DNA of 64,000 nucleotides, taken from NCBI RefSeq assembly GCF_003731765.1, contig NZ_MOAL01000006.1:564563-628562 (forward strand), read 5' to 3'. Positions 43,460-50,885 of the stretch are shown in pieces. The notes beneath the pieces were generated by a model. That model ran no database searches and was not told where the DNA came from. It saw nothing but the letters and a program-made list of their open reading frames with translations. Positions within the stretch are counted from its first letter, which is position 1. Each line of letters starts with the position of its first letter. Both the position numbers and the translations under genes were made by a program. The DNA comes from Pseudomonas chlororaphis (GTDB taxonomy: Bacteria; Pseudomonadota; Gammaproteobacteria; Pseudomonadales; Pseudomonadaceae).

Positions 43460-43864
43460 ATGAGAATGTCAGAGTCTGCAGAAAAAATAAGTGAGATATT
43501 GCAAGCTTTTCATCGTTTCGAAGATGGGTTGCTATTGTCGTTTGAGTTTAATTACCTGCCAGGTGAGAAACTCGCAGCGCAGGTTTTATTTCATGCAAGA
43601 GATCATCGAGTTGATGGCAATGTATGGAAGAGGGTTAAAGTGGTTGTTAGTGGTGTTGAAGAGTTGAGTGCGAAAGTTAGAGGGTGTCAATTTAATTCAA
43701 TTTGTTCAGGGGTTCGGTTGTTAAGGTTTGACGATTATTGGTGCGTCGATATTGATGGGAATTACGCTTTGGATGCTGATCCATCATCGGTTGATGAAAT
43801 ACGACAAGATGGAGATCTGTATATTATTGGTCGTGATATTGAGGTTTATGAGTTTGAGGGTTGA
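43460..43864 (+). CDS. AT-rich orphan gene, immunity-like by context
   Basis: 134 residues (ATG 43460 or 43466). Codon use is distinctly A/T-rich compared with the flanking genome. The protein is a mix of helix then beta strands (ILQAFHRFEDGLLLSFEFNY, VKVVVSGVEELSAKV, YWCVDIDGNYALDAD) and is acidic at the end. I do not recognise a family. Location beside Imm32 and SUKH-3 genes and an Rhs remnant suggests an immunity protein. There is no partner toxin gene intact nearby. About 270 bases of AT-rich DNA with no gene follow it. Confidence 0.65.
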   Translation: MRMSESAEKISEILQAFHRFEDGLLLSFEFNYLPGEKLAAQVLFHARDHRVDGNVWKRVKVVVSGVEELSAKVRGCQFNSICSGVRLLRFDDYWCVDIDGNYALDADPSSVDEIRQDGDLYIIGRDIEVYEFEG

Positions 43865-44134
43865 TCTGAAAAATTACGAGCTTTAAATTTCCTGAGTCAA
43901 TTTAAAGTTCTTGGTGTCAAGTAGGCTCGCGATTTTTGGCAGTACCATTATTCTTGTGGTCGAGAAAAAATATTCAATTAAGCCCGATTGCAAAACTGTA
44001 AATCGCCTAATCGCGCCACAGCCTTAGGTACTGCCAACGTCAGAAATGGGTTCGCAAAATTATTTTTGAAATGGTGCCCGGCGAGCATAATTAGTCCCCT
44101 GCGTCTGTAGAATCAATTTTTTATGGAGCTATAA

Positions 44135-44449
44135 GGAGATTCTATCCGCTATGTCGGCGGTTTGAGTTTTTATGCATATGCTCCAAATCCAGCAAATTGG
44201 ATTGACCCGATTTGGGGTAGCAAAGTCTGGTTGTTGGGAGCCTGTTGGCAATGGTCAAATTCGAATAGACTACACCGCATGTGGGAAATGCGAACCAACA
44301 GGTTCATGCATCACTGCCGATGCAAGAAAAGAAAGTTTGAAGTTGTAGTTAGCAAGGATGGGGTTCATAGGCATGCTGCGCGGAGTAGCGTCTCTGAACC
44401 CACACGGAAAGAAAAGGAATATCTTCGGGGTCAAGGTTTCAATCTATGA
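44135..44449 (+). pseudogene. Rhs/polymorphic toxin tip fragment, frameshifted
   Basis: In the frame open from 44135 the peptide runs SIRYVGGLSFYAYAPNPANWIDP, the linker at the end of Rhs cores (usually ending in DPLGL or DPFGL). After ATTGACCCG (44201-44209) the next bases read A-TTTGGGGTAGCAAAG; dropping one base gives FGVAKSGCWEPVGNG, the expected continuation, which then stops at TAG near 44347. In the uncorrected frame the ORF continues to 44449 and ends ARSSVSEPTRKEKEYLRGQGFNL. The upstream core is absent (stop TAA at 44132), so this is a displaced tip with a one-base insertion, not a working toxin. It overlaps the Imm32-like start by 4 bases. Confidence 0.7.
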
Positions 44450-44697
44450 AAAAACTGAATAAATTCACTGTGTACGGAACGGCTGCCGGGAGTGATAAAA
44501 ATATCCGGCTGGATGAGGTTTCGATTCTTGCTGATTCACAAACGATTAGAGAGCTTGGTGTTTTTCTAATTAATGCATCATATGAAATGTCAACGAATGG
44601 CCTTGAGCATATGCACCTTCAAGATGTAGTTGAAGACTTCGACTATGAAGCGAATGTGGACTTTATAGCACTCAATAGCAGCGTAGTTAAATCGTGA
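44446..44697 (+). CDS. Imm32-like immunity protein
   Basis: 83 residues. The pattern GSDKNIRLDEVSILADSQTIRELGVFLINASYEM followed by EHMHLQDVVEDFDYEANVDFIALN strongly resembles the Imm32 immunity family associated with Rhs toxins. A/T-rich codons contrast with the flanking SUKH-3 gene. The ATGA overlap with the preceding broken toxin reading frame is the coupling usually seen between Rhs tips and their cognate immunity genes. It would protect against a toxin whose tip is now only a fragment here; another copy of that toxin may exist elsewhere in the genome. Confidence 0.75.
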   Translation: MKKLNKFTVYGTAAGSDKNIRLDEVSILADSQTIRELGVFLINASYEMSTNGLEHMHLQDVVEDFDYEANVDFIALNSSVVKS

Positions 44698-44710
44698 GCG
44701 GGTACTGAAC

Positions 44711-45178
44711 ATGCCCCCGCTGATCGAGCTTCCAGAGAGCCTACTTTCACTGTTTTTGGCCGCAGGCTGGCCTACCACCTGCACCGAACCACTGCCGGGC
44801 TTCGTCCCGCCCGCACACCCGGCCGCAGCCCTGCTTGAACAGCTCGCCGGGCTTAAGGTGGGTACCTGCGGTGCAGGTGAGGAGTGCGCTACTAGCGATG
44901 TCGAATTCGGCACCTTTGAACATCTGCATGGAAGCGAGGAACTCATTGAGTGGCAGCAACGCCTGGGCAGGACCTTGGTGAGCATCGCCGAAATCCATCA
45001 TGGTCACGGCGCGCTGTTGATGGACGAGCAAGGATACTGCTACGTCTTGAGTCTTATCCATGATGGGTTCTGGATACAGGGACAGACCTTTGTTAAAGCC
45101 ATGGAAACCCTGATATTTGGGCGTAAGGCCGGTGAGTCGGTGCAACTGGCCGTACCGGGCGCGATACCGGATATTTGA
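44711..45178 (+). CDS. SUKH-3-family immunity protein
   Basis: 155 residues. The SUKH-3 layout is visible: FLAAGWPTTCTEPLPGFVPPAHPAAALLEQLAGLKV, then SIAEIHHGHGALLMDEQGYCYVLSLIHDGFWIQGQTFVKAMETLIFGR. SUKH proteins neutralise polymorphic toxins, including nucleases. Unlike the preceding Imm32-like gene its GC content is high, indicating a different origin, so the island is a composite of at least two immunity genes. It starts at ATG 44711, 13 bases after the Imm32-like stop. The following 227 bases are A/T-rich and hold no intact gene. Confidence 0.85.
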   Translation: MPPLIELPESLLSLFLAAGWPTTCTEPLPGFVPPAHPAAALLEQLAGLKVGTCGAGEECATSDVEFGTFEHLHGSEELIEWQQRLGRTLVSIAEIHHGHGALLMDEQGYCYVLSLIHDGFWIQGQTFVKAMETLIFGRKAGESVQLAVPGAIPDI

Positions 45179-45405
45179 GTTGTGCCGCTGCCGCGCACGA
45201 AAGACCCGGCCTACATTGGCGATCGAAAAAATCGTTTGCCTGCGCCCGCTCAGATTCAAAAAATACCCACTTCGTGCGATCTGCAGGACGCCGGAGACGG
45301 GTGAGAGCTGGTCGTTTAGATGAATTTATGAGGGCGAGTTGCGGAAATTGCCAAAAAGAAGCGGAAACGATGTGCAAAGGCGGGAGTAGAAATCTCAAAA
45401 GCCAA

Positions 45406-45443
45406 AAACGACAAAGCCCTGAATAATCAGGGCTTTGTCGTTT
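45406..45443 (-). terminator. Rho-independent terminator of the tRNA-Ser gene
   Basis: 16-bp stem (AAACGACAAAGCCCTG and complement) with a 6-base loop. On the minus strand it is followed by TTTTTGGC, 6 bases after the tRNA 3' end. Confidence 0.92.
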
Positions 45444-45464
45444 GAAATATGGCGGAGGCGTAGA
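45406..45464. repeat. Right copy of the 59-bp direct repeat (tRNA-Ser 3' end and terminator)
   Basis: This is the intact copy: it includes the tRNA-Ser terminator and the last 15 bases of the tRNA gene. The left copy is at 43364-43422, an offset of 2042 bases. The two flank the 2-kb immunity-gene island, with the functional end kept at the tRNA, as expected for tRNA-targeted integration. Confidence 0.85.
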
Positions 45465-45537
45465 GATTCGAACTCTAGGACCTGTTACAGTCGGCGGTTT
45501 TCAAGACCGCTGCCTTAAACCACTCGGCCACACCTCC
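45450..45537 (-). tRNA. tRNA-Ser (UGA anticodon)
   Basis: 88-nt type-II tRNA on the minus strand: acceptor GGAGGTG pairs with CGCCTCC, the anticodon loop is CTTGAAA with anticodon TGA (plus-strand 45501-45503), the long variable arm typical of Ser is present, the T-arm contains GTTCGAATC, and CCA is encoded at 45450-45452. It reads UCA/UCG-type serine codons. Its 3' half is the site of the 59-bp repeat. It lies upstream of and divergent from yccA. Confidence 0.95.
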
Positions 45538-45659
45538 ACTTGCATTGCGGGCGCCATAATACCCGAATGAAACACACTGTCAAACTCTCTGCATCGCGTC
45601 TTGCAGAGCGTCTGCTATGATCCCGCCACTGAATGTTTCAACCCAATAGGAGTGTCGCC

Positions 45660-46331
45660 ATGCGCGAACAGGATTACGCAGTTAATAACGGCGTGCAGGC
45701 TGAGCAGCTAGAGGTTAGCCGCGTCCTGCGCAACACTTACGGTTTGCTCGCTCTCACCCTGGCGTTCAGCGGTGTCATGGCATTTGTAGCTCAGCAGATG
45801 CGCGTGGGTTACCCGAACATTTTCGTGGTGCTGATCGGTTTCTACGGTCTGTTCTTCCTCACCAATAAACTTCGTGATTCGGCCTGGGGCCTGGTGTCGG
45901 CGTTTGCCCTGACCGGTTTCATGGGCTTCCTGCTGGGCCCGATCCTCAACCGTTACCTGGGTATGCAGGGCGGCGCTGAAGTGGTCAGCTCGGCCTTCGC
46001 CATGACCGCCCTGGTATTCGGTGGCCTGTCGGCTTACGTGCTGATCACCCGCAAGGACATGAGCTTCCTGGGTGGCTTCATCACCGCCGGTTTCTTCGTG
46101 TTGATGGGGGCGGTACTGGCTAGCTTCTTCTTCCAGATCAGCGGCCTGCAGTTGGCGATCAGCGCCGGTTTCGTGCTGTTCTCCTCGGTCTGCATCCTGT
46201 TCCAGACCAGCGCCATCATCCACGGCGGCGAGCGCAACTACATCATGGCGACCATCAGCCTGTATGTATCGATCTACAACCTGTTCGTCAGCTTGTTGCA
46301 GCTGTTCGGCATCATGAGCCGGGACGACTGA
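45660..46331 (+). CDS. yccA: Bax inhibitor-1/YccA family inner-membrane protein
   Basis: 223 residues. A cytoplasmic N-terminus MREQDYAVNNGVQAEQLEVSRVLRNTYGLLALTLAFSGV leads into seven predicted helices. The short acidic C-terminus ending MSRDD is the usual BI-1/YccA tail. E. coli YccA is a modulator and substrate of the FtsH protease. ATG 45660 follows TAGGAG by 6 bases; the earlier open frame to 45633 has no ribosome site. In Pseudomonas this gene is commonly next to a serine tRNA, as here. A strong bidirectional terminator follows and also serves the convergent T2SS operon. Confidence 0.94.
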   Translation: MREQDYAVNNGVQAEQLEVSRVLRNTYGLLALTLAFSGVMAFVAQQMRVGYPNIFVVLIGFYGLFFLTNKLRDSAWGLVSAFALTGFMGFLLGPILNRYLGMQGGAEVVSSAFAMTALVFGGLSAYVLITRKDMSFLGGFITAGFFVLMGAVLASFFFQISGLQLAISAGFVLFSSVCILFQTSAIIHGGERNYIMATISLYVSIYNLFVSLLQLFGIMSRDD

Positions 46332-46350
46332 TCCCAGCCTTGATCCCATC

Positions 46351-46376
46351 AAAAAGCCCGCTTCGGCGGGCTTTTT
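46351..46376. terminator. Bidirectional terminator between yccA and gspM
   Basis: AAAAAGCCCGC, a TTCG loop, then GCGGGCTTTTT (46351-46361 and 46366-46376). A- and T-runs on both sides let it stop yccA on the plus strand and the gsp operon on the minus strand. Confidence 0.95.
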
Positions 46377-46400
46377 GCTGTCTGGGTTTCCTGTCGAGGG

Positions 46401-46904
46401 TCAAGGGGTCTGCACTTGCAAGCGTGCGCTGGCCACGGCGTCCTGGTTGACCTCGATGGAAAACGATTGCACCTGGACTTGTTGCTGTTCCAATTGGTCG
46501 ATCCAACTGATCAGGCTACTCAAGGGGCCTTCCAGGGCCAGGTTGATCTGGCCCGGGGCGTCATGGTCCATGCGTTCCAGGTTGAGGCCGGCCTGGCTGC
46601 TGGAGCGGGCCAGCAGGCCGGGCAGGGCCTCGGCGGTAATAGCAGGTGTGGCGTGAACCGGGAGGGTGGCGGGCAGTTGTTGAAGCTGTTGATGCAAGTC
46701 GGTGACCTCGATAAAGCGTTGCTCTGCTCGCAGCAGGGCTTGCTGTTGTGGCTGCCAGAGCAGCAGATAAAACAGGGTCGCGCCGCTGAACAGGGCCAGC
46801 CCCTGAAGGGCCCGTTGCTCCCGTTTGGCCAGGCGCCGCCAGTGCCCTAGGACGTGCTGGCGCAGGCGGGGCACGGGCGATGTATTCCGTGCGGTTCGGG
46901 GCAT
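46401..46904 (-). CDS. gspM: GspM, T2SS inner-membrane platform protein
   Basis: 167 residues from ATG 46904. A cytoplasmic N-terminus is followed by one membrane helix (LALFSGATLFYLLLW) and a coiled-coil-plus-ferredoxin-like periplasmic domain (AEQRFIEVTDLHQQLQQL). GspM joins GspL to link the cytoplasmic ATPase to the platform. AAGGAG is 5 bases before 46904, which fits better than the GTG at 46910 that overlaps the gspL stop. It is the last gene of the operon; no gspN follows, which is usual in Pseudomonas. The identity rests mainly on position, topology and size, as GspM is poorly conserved. Confidence 0.82.
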   Translation of the reverse strand: MPRTARNTSPVPRLRQHVLGHWRRLAKREQRALQGLALFSGATLFYLLLWQPQQQALLRAEQRFIEVTDLHQQLQQLPATLPVHATPAITAEALPGLLARSSSQAGLNLERMDHDAPGQINLALEGPLSSLISWIDQLEQQQVQVQSFSIEVNQDAVASARLQVQTP

Positions 46905-46906
46905 GT

Positions 46907-48046
46907 TCACTCCTTGATCTGCAATTGCGCGCTGACCCCTTGGGCGTTGCGCACGGAGGATTCAGTACGGGCGTCCAGGCCCTGTGCAATCAGGCCCTCG
47001 CGCAGTTGTTGCAGGTCGGAGAAGGCCGGCGCGCTGATATGCAGGCTCCAGCCTTCGCCAGCCTGGTAATCGAGGCGATGGACCCGCGCCAGGGCACCGT
47101 GGCTGGCACTCCAGTGTTCAGCCAACCGCGACAGCTGGCCGGCGCTGCCGGTGATTTTCGCCACCTGCGGTTGTTGCTTGGCGCGGATTTGCGCGGCCAG
47201 GTCGCTGACCGGGCCCTCGCTGGGAAACCGCTGTTGCCACAGCGCCTGGCTTTGCGCTTGCTGTTGGTCGCTCTGGCGATCCAGGTACTCGCGCTGGCCG
47301 ACGCTTTGCAGCAGGTGCGCGCTCCCCACAATCACCGCCATCAGCAAGGCCAGACGCCAGGCCGACGTCTGCGGGGCATGTAACCGGAACTCGCCCTGAC
47401 GCAGGTTGATGGCCTGTGGCGTGCCCTGGCTCAGGCAGTCCCATGGGCGCTCATCGGCGTGCCAGCCTTGGACGTCAATGCCGGGGAGGGCCGGGGCGCA
47501 AGGCCCTTGCCAGTGCAGGTCTGTGGGCAGCAACGGCGCCAGCGCCCGCAACTCGGTGTCTCCCAGGGCCTGGCGCAGGGGCGCGCTGCCCCCCAGCAGC
47601 CAGCGGCCGTCCCAGGCCAGGGCCCGGGGTTGATCCTGGGGCAGGCAGTCGGCGTCGATATGAATGCGTGAAGGCCGTAACCCGAACCGGGCCAATTGCG
47701 CCAGGCAGTGGTTCAGGCGCTCGCGATTGACCGCCAGCACCGGGCAATGGCGTTTGCCTTTGAGCGGTCCATGGGCCAGGTGCAGGCTGTCCAGCTCATC
47801 GATCAGTTGCTCTTCCAGGGCGCTGTGCAGCGCCTGGCGCAGCCAGCGACCGCTGCGTGCGGGCACGCTGACCTGATGATGGCTGGCCATTTCCATGGGC
47901 AGCAGCAGGGTCAACGGCTGCAGGTTCAGGTCCGCTGCGGCCTGCTCCAGGTTGCCCTGATGCAGGGGGCCGTCGGCCTGCCACCAGAAACAGCGCCATG
48001 GCGTCGCCCCGGTGGCGTGGGGTGAAAGGTAAAGCCACTGGCTCAT
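46907..48046 (-). CDS. gspL: GspL, T2SS inner-membrane ATPase anchor
   Basis: 379 residues. A cytoplasmic actin-like domain to about residue 230 (LVNRERLNHCLAQLARFG-like and WDGRWLLGGSAP) is followed by one membrane helix near 235 (LALLMAVIVGSAHLLQSV) and a periplasmic domain with coiled coil (LDRQSDQQQAQSQALWQQRF) and the fold SLHISAPAFSDLQQL. It binds GspE on the inside and GspM in the periplasm. The start is 48046, six bases after gspK. The sequence is diverged, as is usual for GspL, and the call depends on context plus the characteristic domain order. Confidence 0.85.
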   Translation of the reverse strand: MSQWLYLSPHATGATPWRCFWWQADGPLHQGNLEQAAADLNLQPLTLLLPMEMASHHQVSVPARSGRWLRQALHSALEEQLIDELDSLHLAHGPLKGKRHCPVLAVNRERLNHCLAQLARFGLRPSRIHIDADCLPQDQPRALAWDGRWLLGGSAPLRQALGDTELRALAPLLPTDLHWQGPCAPALPGIDVQGWHADERPWDCLSQGTPQAINLRQGEFRLHAPQTSAWRLALLMAVIVGSAHLLQSVGQREYLDRQSDQQQAQSQALWQQRFPSEGPVSDLAAQIRAKQQPQVAKITGSAGQLSRLAEHWSASHGALARVHRLDYQAGEGWSLHISAPAFSDLQQLREGLIAQGLDARTESSVRNAQGVSAQLQIKE

Positions 48047-48052
48047 GTCGAT

Positions 48053-48940
48053 TTACTCGGTCTTCGATTGATCGGGAGGTGGGCTGGGCAGCAGCGTGCG
48101 CTGCTGAACCCGCACGTTCTCGGCATCCACCACCCGCAGGTCGCTGACCAGCCGCAGCCGGCGCTGGCCCTGTTCGACGTCGATGGTGGCGCGAAACTGC
48201 CGACTGCCGACCCCCAGCCCCTGGGGGCTGATATCGCGGCCCTGGAGCATCGGGTTGGCGAGAAACGCCGCCACGTCGGGGTAGCCCTTGCTCGGGCGCG
48301 AGTTGACCAGGGTGCGAGCCGTCGGCAGGTCGATGCCTTCGATACTGGCCAGCACCTCGGCGCGGGTGGTGTTGACGTTGATCGCGCTGTTGTCGAAGGC
48401 ACCGACCCAGGGTTCGAGCAGTTGCAGCACCTGGCTGTCCACCTGGGGCAGTTGCCGCAGTTCACTGAGGTCGCTCAAGGGCAGCGGTGCACCGTCACGA
48501 TGAGTCCGGCCCATCAGCAGCGCCGGGTCATGGGCGCGGATGCCTTGCTGGGCCAGCAGGCGCTGGTAGCGGGCTCGCAGGTTCAGGTCATTGCCCTGGC
48601 GCAGGCTGTTGAGGTTGAGCCGGGCACTCAGGTCTTCCAGTTGAATGTGAATGCGCCCGCCGTCGATCTCGAACATCGGCGCCGGTTGCGCCCAGCGCTG
48701 GCCACGGTGGGTCACTCGCAGGCCGCCTTCACTGCGGGCGTCTTCCAGCAGTTGCTGGCGGGCCCAGCTTTCACCGCTCAAGGCCAGATTCCACAGCTGT
48801 TGCTGTTGCAGCAGGTTGCTACTGCTGTGCAGGTTCAGTCGCTGCCGGGCCAGCATATTGCTCACCACCAGGGTCACCAGGGCGGTGATCAGCAACACGC
48901 TAAGCAGGGCCACGCCCCGTTGCCCGGCCGGGCTAGTCAT
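48053..48940 (-). CDS. gspK: GspK, T2SS minor pseudopilin
   Basis: 295 residues from ATG 48940. A prepilin leader (MTSPAGQRG followed by VALLSVLLITALVTLVVSNMLA) with the GspK-type short basic stretch, cleaved by prepilin peptidase before Val. It has the large alpha domain insert that makes GspK longer than other pseudopilins and carries the Ca2+-binding region in SALTRP-like surroundings. It caps the pseudopilus tip with GspI and GspJ. The reading frame overlaps gspJ by 8 bases. The Glu+5 of the mature helix is replaced, as is typical for GspK. Confidence 0.86.
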   Translation of the reverse strand: MTSPAGQRGVALLSVLLITALVTLVVSNMLARQRLNLHSSSNLLQQQQLWNLALSGESWARQQLLEDARSEGGLRVTHRGQRWAQPAPMFEIDGGRIHIQLEDLSARLNLNSLRQGNDLNLRARYQRLLAQQGIRAHDPALLMGRTHRDGAPLPLSDLSELRQLPQVDSQVLQLLEPWVGAFDNSAINVNTTRAEVLASIEGIDLPTARTLVNSRPSKGYPDVAAFLANPMLQGRDISPQGLGVGSRQFRATIDVEQGQRRLRLVSDLRVVDAENVRVQQRTLLPSPPPDQSKTE

Positions 48941-49568
48941 GGCCGGGCTCCGCGTCAGTATCGAGGCCACCGGGCAGCAGGATCACCCGGCGTACCTGCG
49001 GATAGCCCGGCGCATCCAGTTCAATCTCCAGCGCCGCCGGCAGGCTCAGGCTTTCGCTGCCCACCGGCCAGTGCTCATGGGCCTGGCTAAGGCTGTCGAT
49101 GTAGCGCAGGTACTTGAGTTGCACGCCGCTGAGCAGTTGCTGTTGTTGGCTGCTGGGGCCTGCGGGGCGTTGCTGGGCGCCGGGGACCGCCATGGGTTGC
49201 GACAGGGCGCGGGTTTCCCGCAGCCACACGCCGTCCTGCCAGCGATGGCTGACCTGCAACAGATTGCTCCGGGCATGCTCCAGCGGGTTGCTCCAGCCGC
49301 CACGCACCAGGCGGAGGCCGTCGGGCTGGCTGAGCAATGCCTGGCTGTGGCTGGGGTCGTCCACCAGGGGCTGGCGGCGAGCTTGCACCAGGTCCCGCTC
49401 GAACAGGCTCATGGCCCGTTGCAGGTCCCGCAGTTGCTGCTCATGCAGGCCGATGCGCTGGTCGCTGCGCATTACCCGGTCGAGCAATTGATAGCTGGCC
49501 AGGCCCAGCAGACTGAACAGGGCGATGGCCACGACCACCTCCAGCAGGGTGAAACCCTGTTGCTTCAT
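48933..49568 (-). CDS. gspJ: GspJ, T2SS minor pseudopilin
   Basis: 211 residues from ATG 49568, four bases overlapping the gspI stop (ATGA). Prepilin signal KQQG-FTLLEVVVAIALFSLLGLASYQLL with the conserved Glu+5, then a beta-rich domain (SLPAALEIELDAPGYPQVRRVILL). It belongs to the tip complex with I and K. The open frame reaches back to 49709, but the prepilin motif fixes the start. It overlaps gspK by 8 bases at its end. Confidence 0.88.
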   Translation of the reverse strand: MKQQGFTLLEVVVAIALFSLLGLASYQLLDRVMRSDQRIGLHEQQLRDLQRAMSLFERDLVQARRQPLVDDPSHSQALLSQPDGLRLVRGGWSNPLEHARSNLLQVSHRWQDGVWLRETRALSQPMAVPGAQQRPAGPSSQQQQLLSGVQLKYLRYIDSLSQAHEHWPVGSESLSLPAALEIELDAPGYPQVRRVILLPGGLDTDAEPGHD

Positions 49569-49960
49569 GGTCGGGCCTCGATGTAGCCGAGCAGCCGTGC
49601 GCGGCTGTAGTGGCGGGCGCGCTGCGGATTGGATTCGGCGGAAACCCGCAGTTCCACCTTCAGCAAACGGGTGTCCGGGGCGCGCTCGACGGCGCTGAAC
49701 AGCCACCAACTGCGGCCGCCGAACTCCACGCGTTCTTCCGTGTGGCGCGTGGGCGGTTGCTGCATCCCGGCGCGCAGTTCATTCATGCGGTTGTCGGCGA
49801 TCCACAAGGCCTGGGTGCGTTCGGCCAGATGGGCGCTGTTCAGGGCAATGTGTTGCACCGCGCTGAACAGGGCGATGGACAGGGTGGCGAAAATCGCCAG
49901 GGCCACCATCACTTCCAGCAGGGTGAAGCCTGAGTCAGTCCTGGGTTGCAAGTTGCGCAT
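49565..49960 (-). CDS. gspI: GspI, T2SS minor pseudopilin
   Basis: 131 residues. Prepilin signal DSG-FTLLEVMVALAIFATLSIALF with Glu+5, followed by the short GspI-type domain (LWIDNRMNELRA-like: WIADNRMNELRAG). Its start ATG 49960 lies 26 bases inside the gspH end, and its stop overlaps gspJ by 4, so translation is tightly coupled. It nucleates the tip complex with J and K. Confidence 0.88.
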   Translation of the reverse strand: MRNLQPRTDSGFTLLEVMVALAIFATLSIALFSAVQHIALNSAHLAERTQALWIADNRMNELRAGMQQPPTRHTEERVEFGGRSWWLFSAVERAPDTRLLKVELRVSAESNPQRARHYSRARLLGYIEARP

Positions 49961-50429
49961 CCTGTATGCCGTCGCTGGAAAGGCTCAGCAGCGCCTGATG
50001 GCGATACTCGATCCACACGGTGTAGGCGCTGGTTTCATCGCTGGAGAGCACCAGTAATTGGGGCAGGCCGGCGCGGCGAGGGGCGCTGCCCAGGCTGATC
50101 CCGGTTTCGGGCACCTCCAGGCGCAGGCGCAATGAGTCGGGCAGGCGATGGGCACGAAACTCCGCCGCCGCCTGCCAGTGCCCCTGGCCATCCAGGCGCT
50201 GCACCGCGTAGCCGTCAGGCTCGATGCGCAGGCCGTAGTCCTGGTAGCCCAGCACCGCTTCCTGGCGCAGCAACTGCAGCAGGGCTTGCAGGCGCTGGGC
50301 TTCCTGGCGTGCCTGGCGCGGGCCGGAGTCGGGATTGACCAGGCCCACCAGGCCGGCCGTCAGGGCGATCAGCAGGATCACCACCAACAGTTCCAGCAGA
50401 GTGAAGCCCTGGGCGTGGCGCCTGTGCAT
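49935..50429 (-). CDS. gspH: GspH, T2SS minor pseudopilin
   Basis: 164 residues. Prepilin signal AQG-FTLLELLVVILLIALTAGLVGL with Glu+5, then QEAQRLQALLQLLRQEAVLGYQDYGLRIEPDGYAV, the diagnostic GspH pattern. It joins the tip I-J-K complex to the major pseudopilin. It begins 3 bases after gspG and overlaps gspI by 26. Confidence 0.88.
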   Translation of the reverse strand: MHRRHAQGFTLLELLVVILLIALTAGLVGLVNPDSGPRQARQEAQRLQALLQLLRQEAVLGYQDYGLRIEPDGYAVQRLDGQGHWQAAAEFRAHRLPDSLRLRLEVPETGISLGSAPRRAGLPQLLVLSSDETSAYTVWIEYRHQALLSLSSDGIQDAQLATQD

Positions 50430-50432
50430 CGC

Positions 50433-50867
50433 TCAACGGTCCCAGTTGCCGATCTCGGCGTTCAGGCCGTCGCCGCCGATCTTGCCGTCGGCGCCGAAGG
50501 AAAACAGGTCGTAGGCGCCGCCCCGAGTACCCGGTACCCGGTATTGGTAGGGGGTGCCCCAAGGATCGATGGGCAGGCGCTTGAGGTAACCGTCGGGGTT
50601 CCAGTTGCGGGCCGCCGGGGCGCCGCCGGGCTTGCTGACCAAGGCTTGCAGGCCTTGCTGGCTGCTGGGGTACTGGTGGTTGTCGAGCTTGTAGATGTCC
50701 AGGGCCATGGCGATGGCCTTGATATCGCTTTGCGCGGCGGAGGCCTTGGCCTGGTCGGGACGGCTCATGATCTGCGGCACCACCAGGGCGGCAAGGACGC
50801 CGAGGATCACGACCACGACCATGATTTCGATCAGGGTGAAACCGCGTTGTTTTTTAGCTGCGTACAC
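50433..50867 (-). CDS. gspG: GspG, T2SS major pseudopilin
   Basis: 144 residues from a GTG at 50867, with GGAAAG about 8 bases upstream. Prepilin motif KQRG-FTLIEIMVVVVILGVLAALVVPQIM with the conserved Glu+5 and Pro. The classic GspG body follows: PDQAKASAAQSDIKAIAMALDIYKLDN, then a C-terminal calcium site in WGTPYQYRVPGTRGGAYDLFSFGADGKIGGDG. It forms the pseudopilus that pushes substrates through the secretin. It is the clearest pseudopilin of the set. Confidence 0.95.
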   Translation of the reverse strand: MYAAKKQRGFTLIEIMVVVVILGVLAALVVPQIMSRPDQAKASAAQSDIKAIAMALDIYKLDNHQYPSSQQGLQALVSKPGGAPAARNWNPDGYLKRLPIDPWGTPYQYRVPGTRGGAYDLFSFGADGKIGGDGLNAEIGNWDR

Positions 50868-50885
50868 GTTGGGGGCTTTCCAGGT

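Noticed and set aside
44162..44449. An intact protein-coding gene instead of a broken Rhs tip
   Set aside because: The core-tip junction motif is followed by an out-of-frame continuation, and the preceding core is absent.
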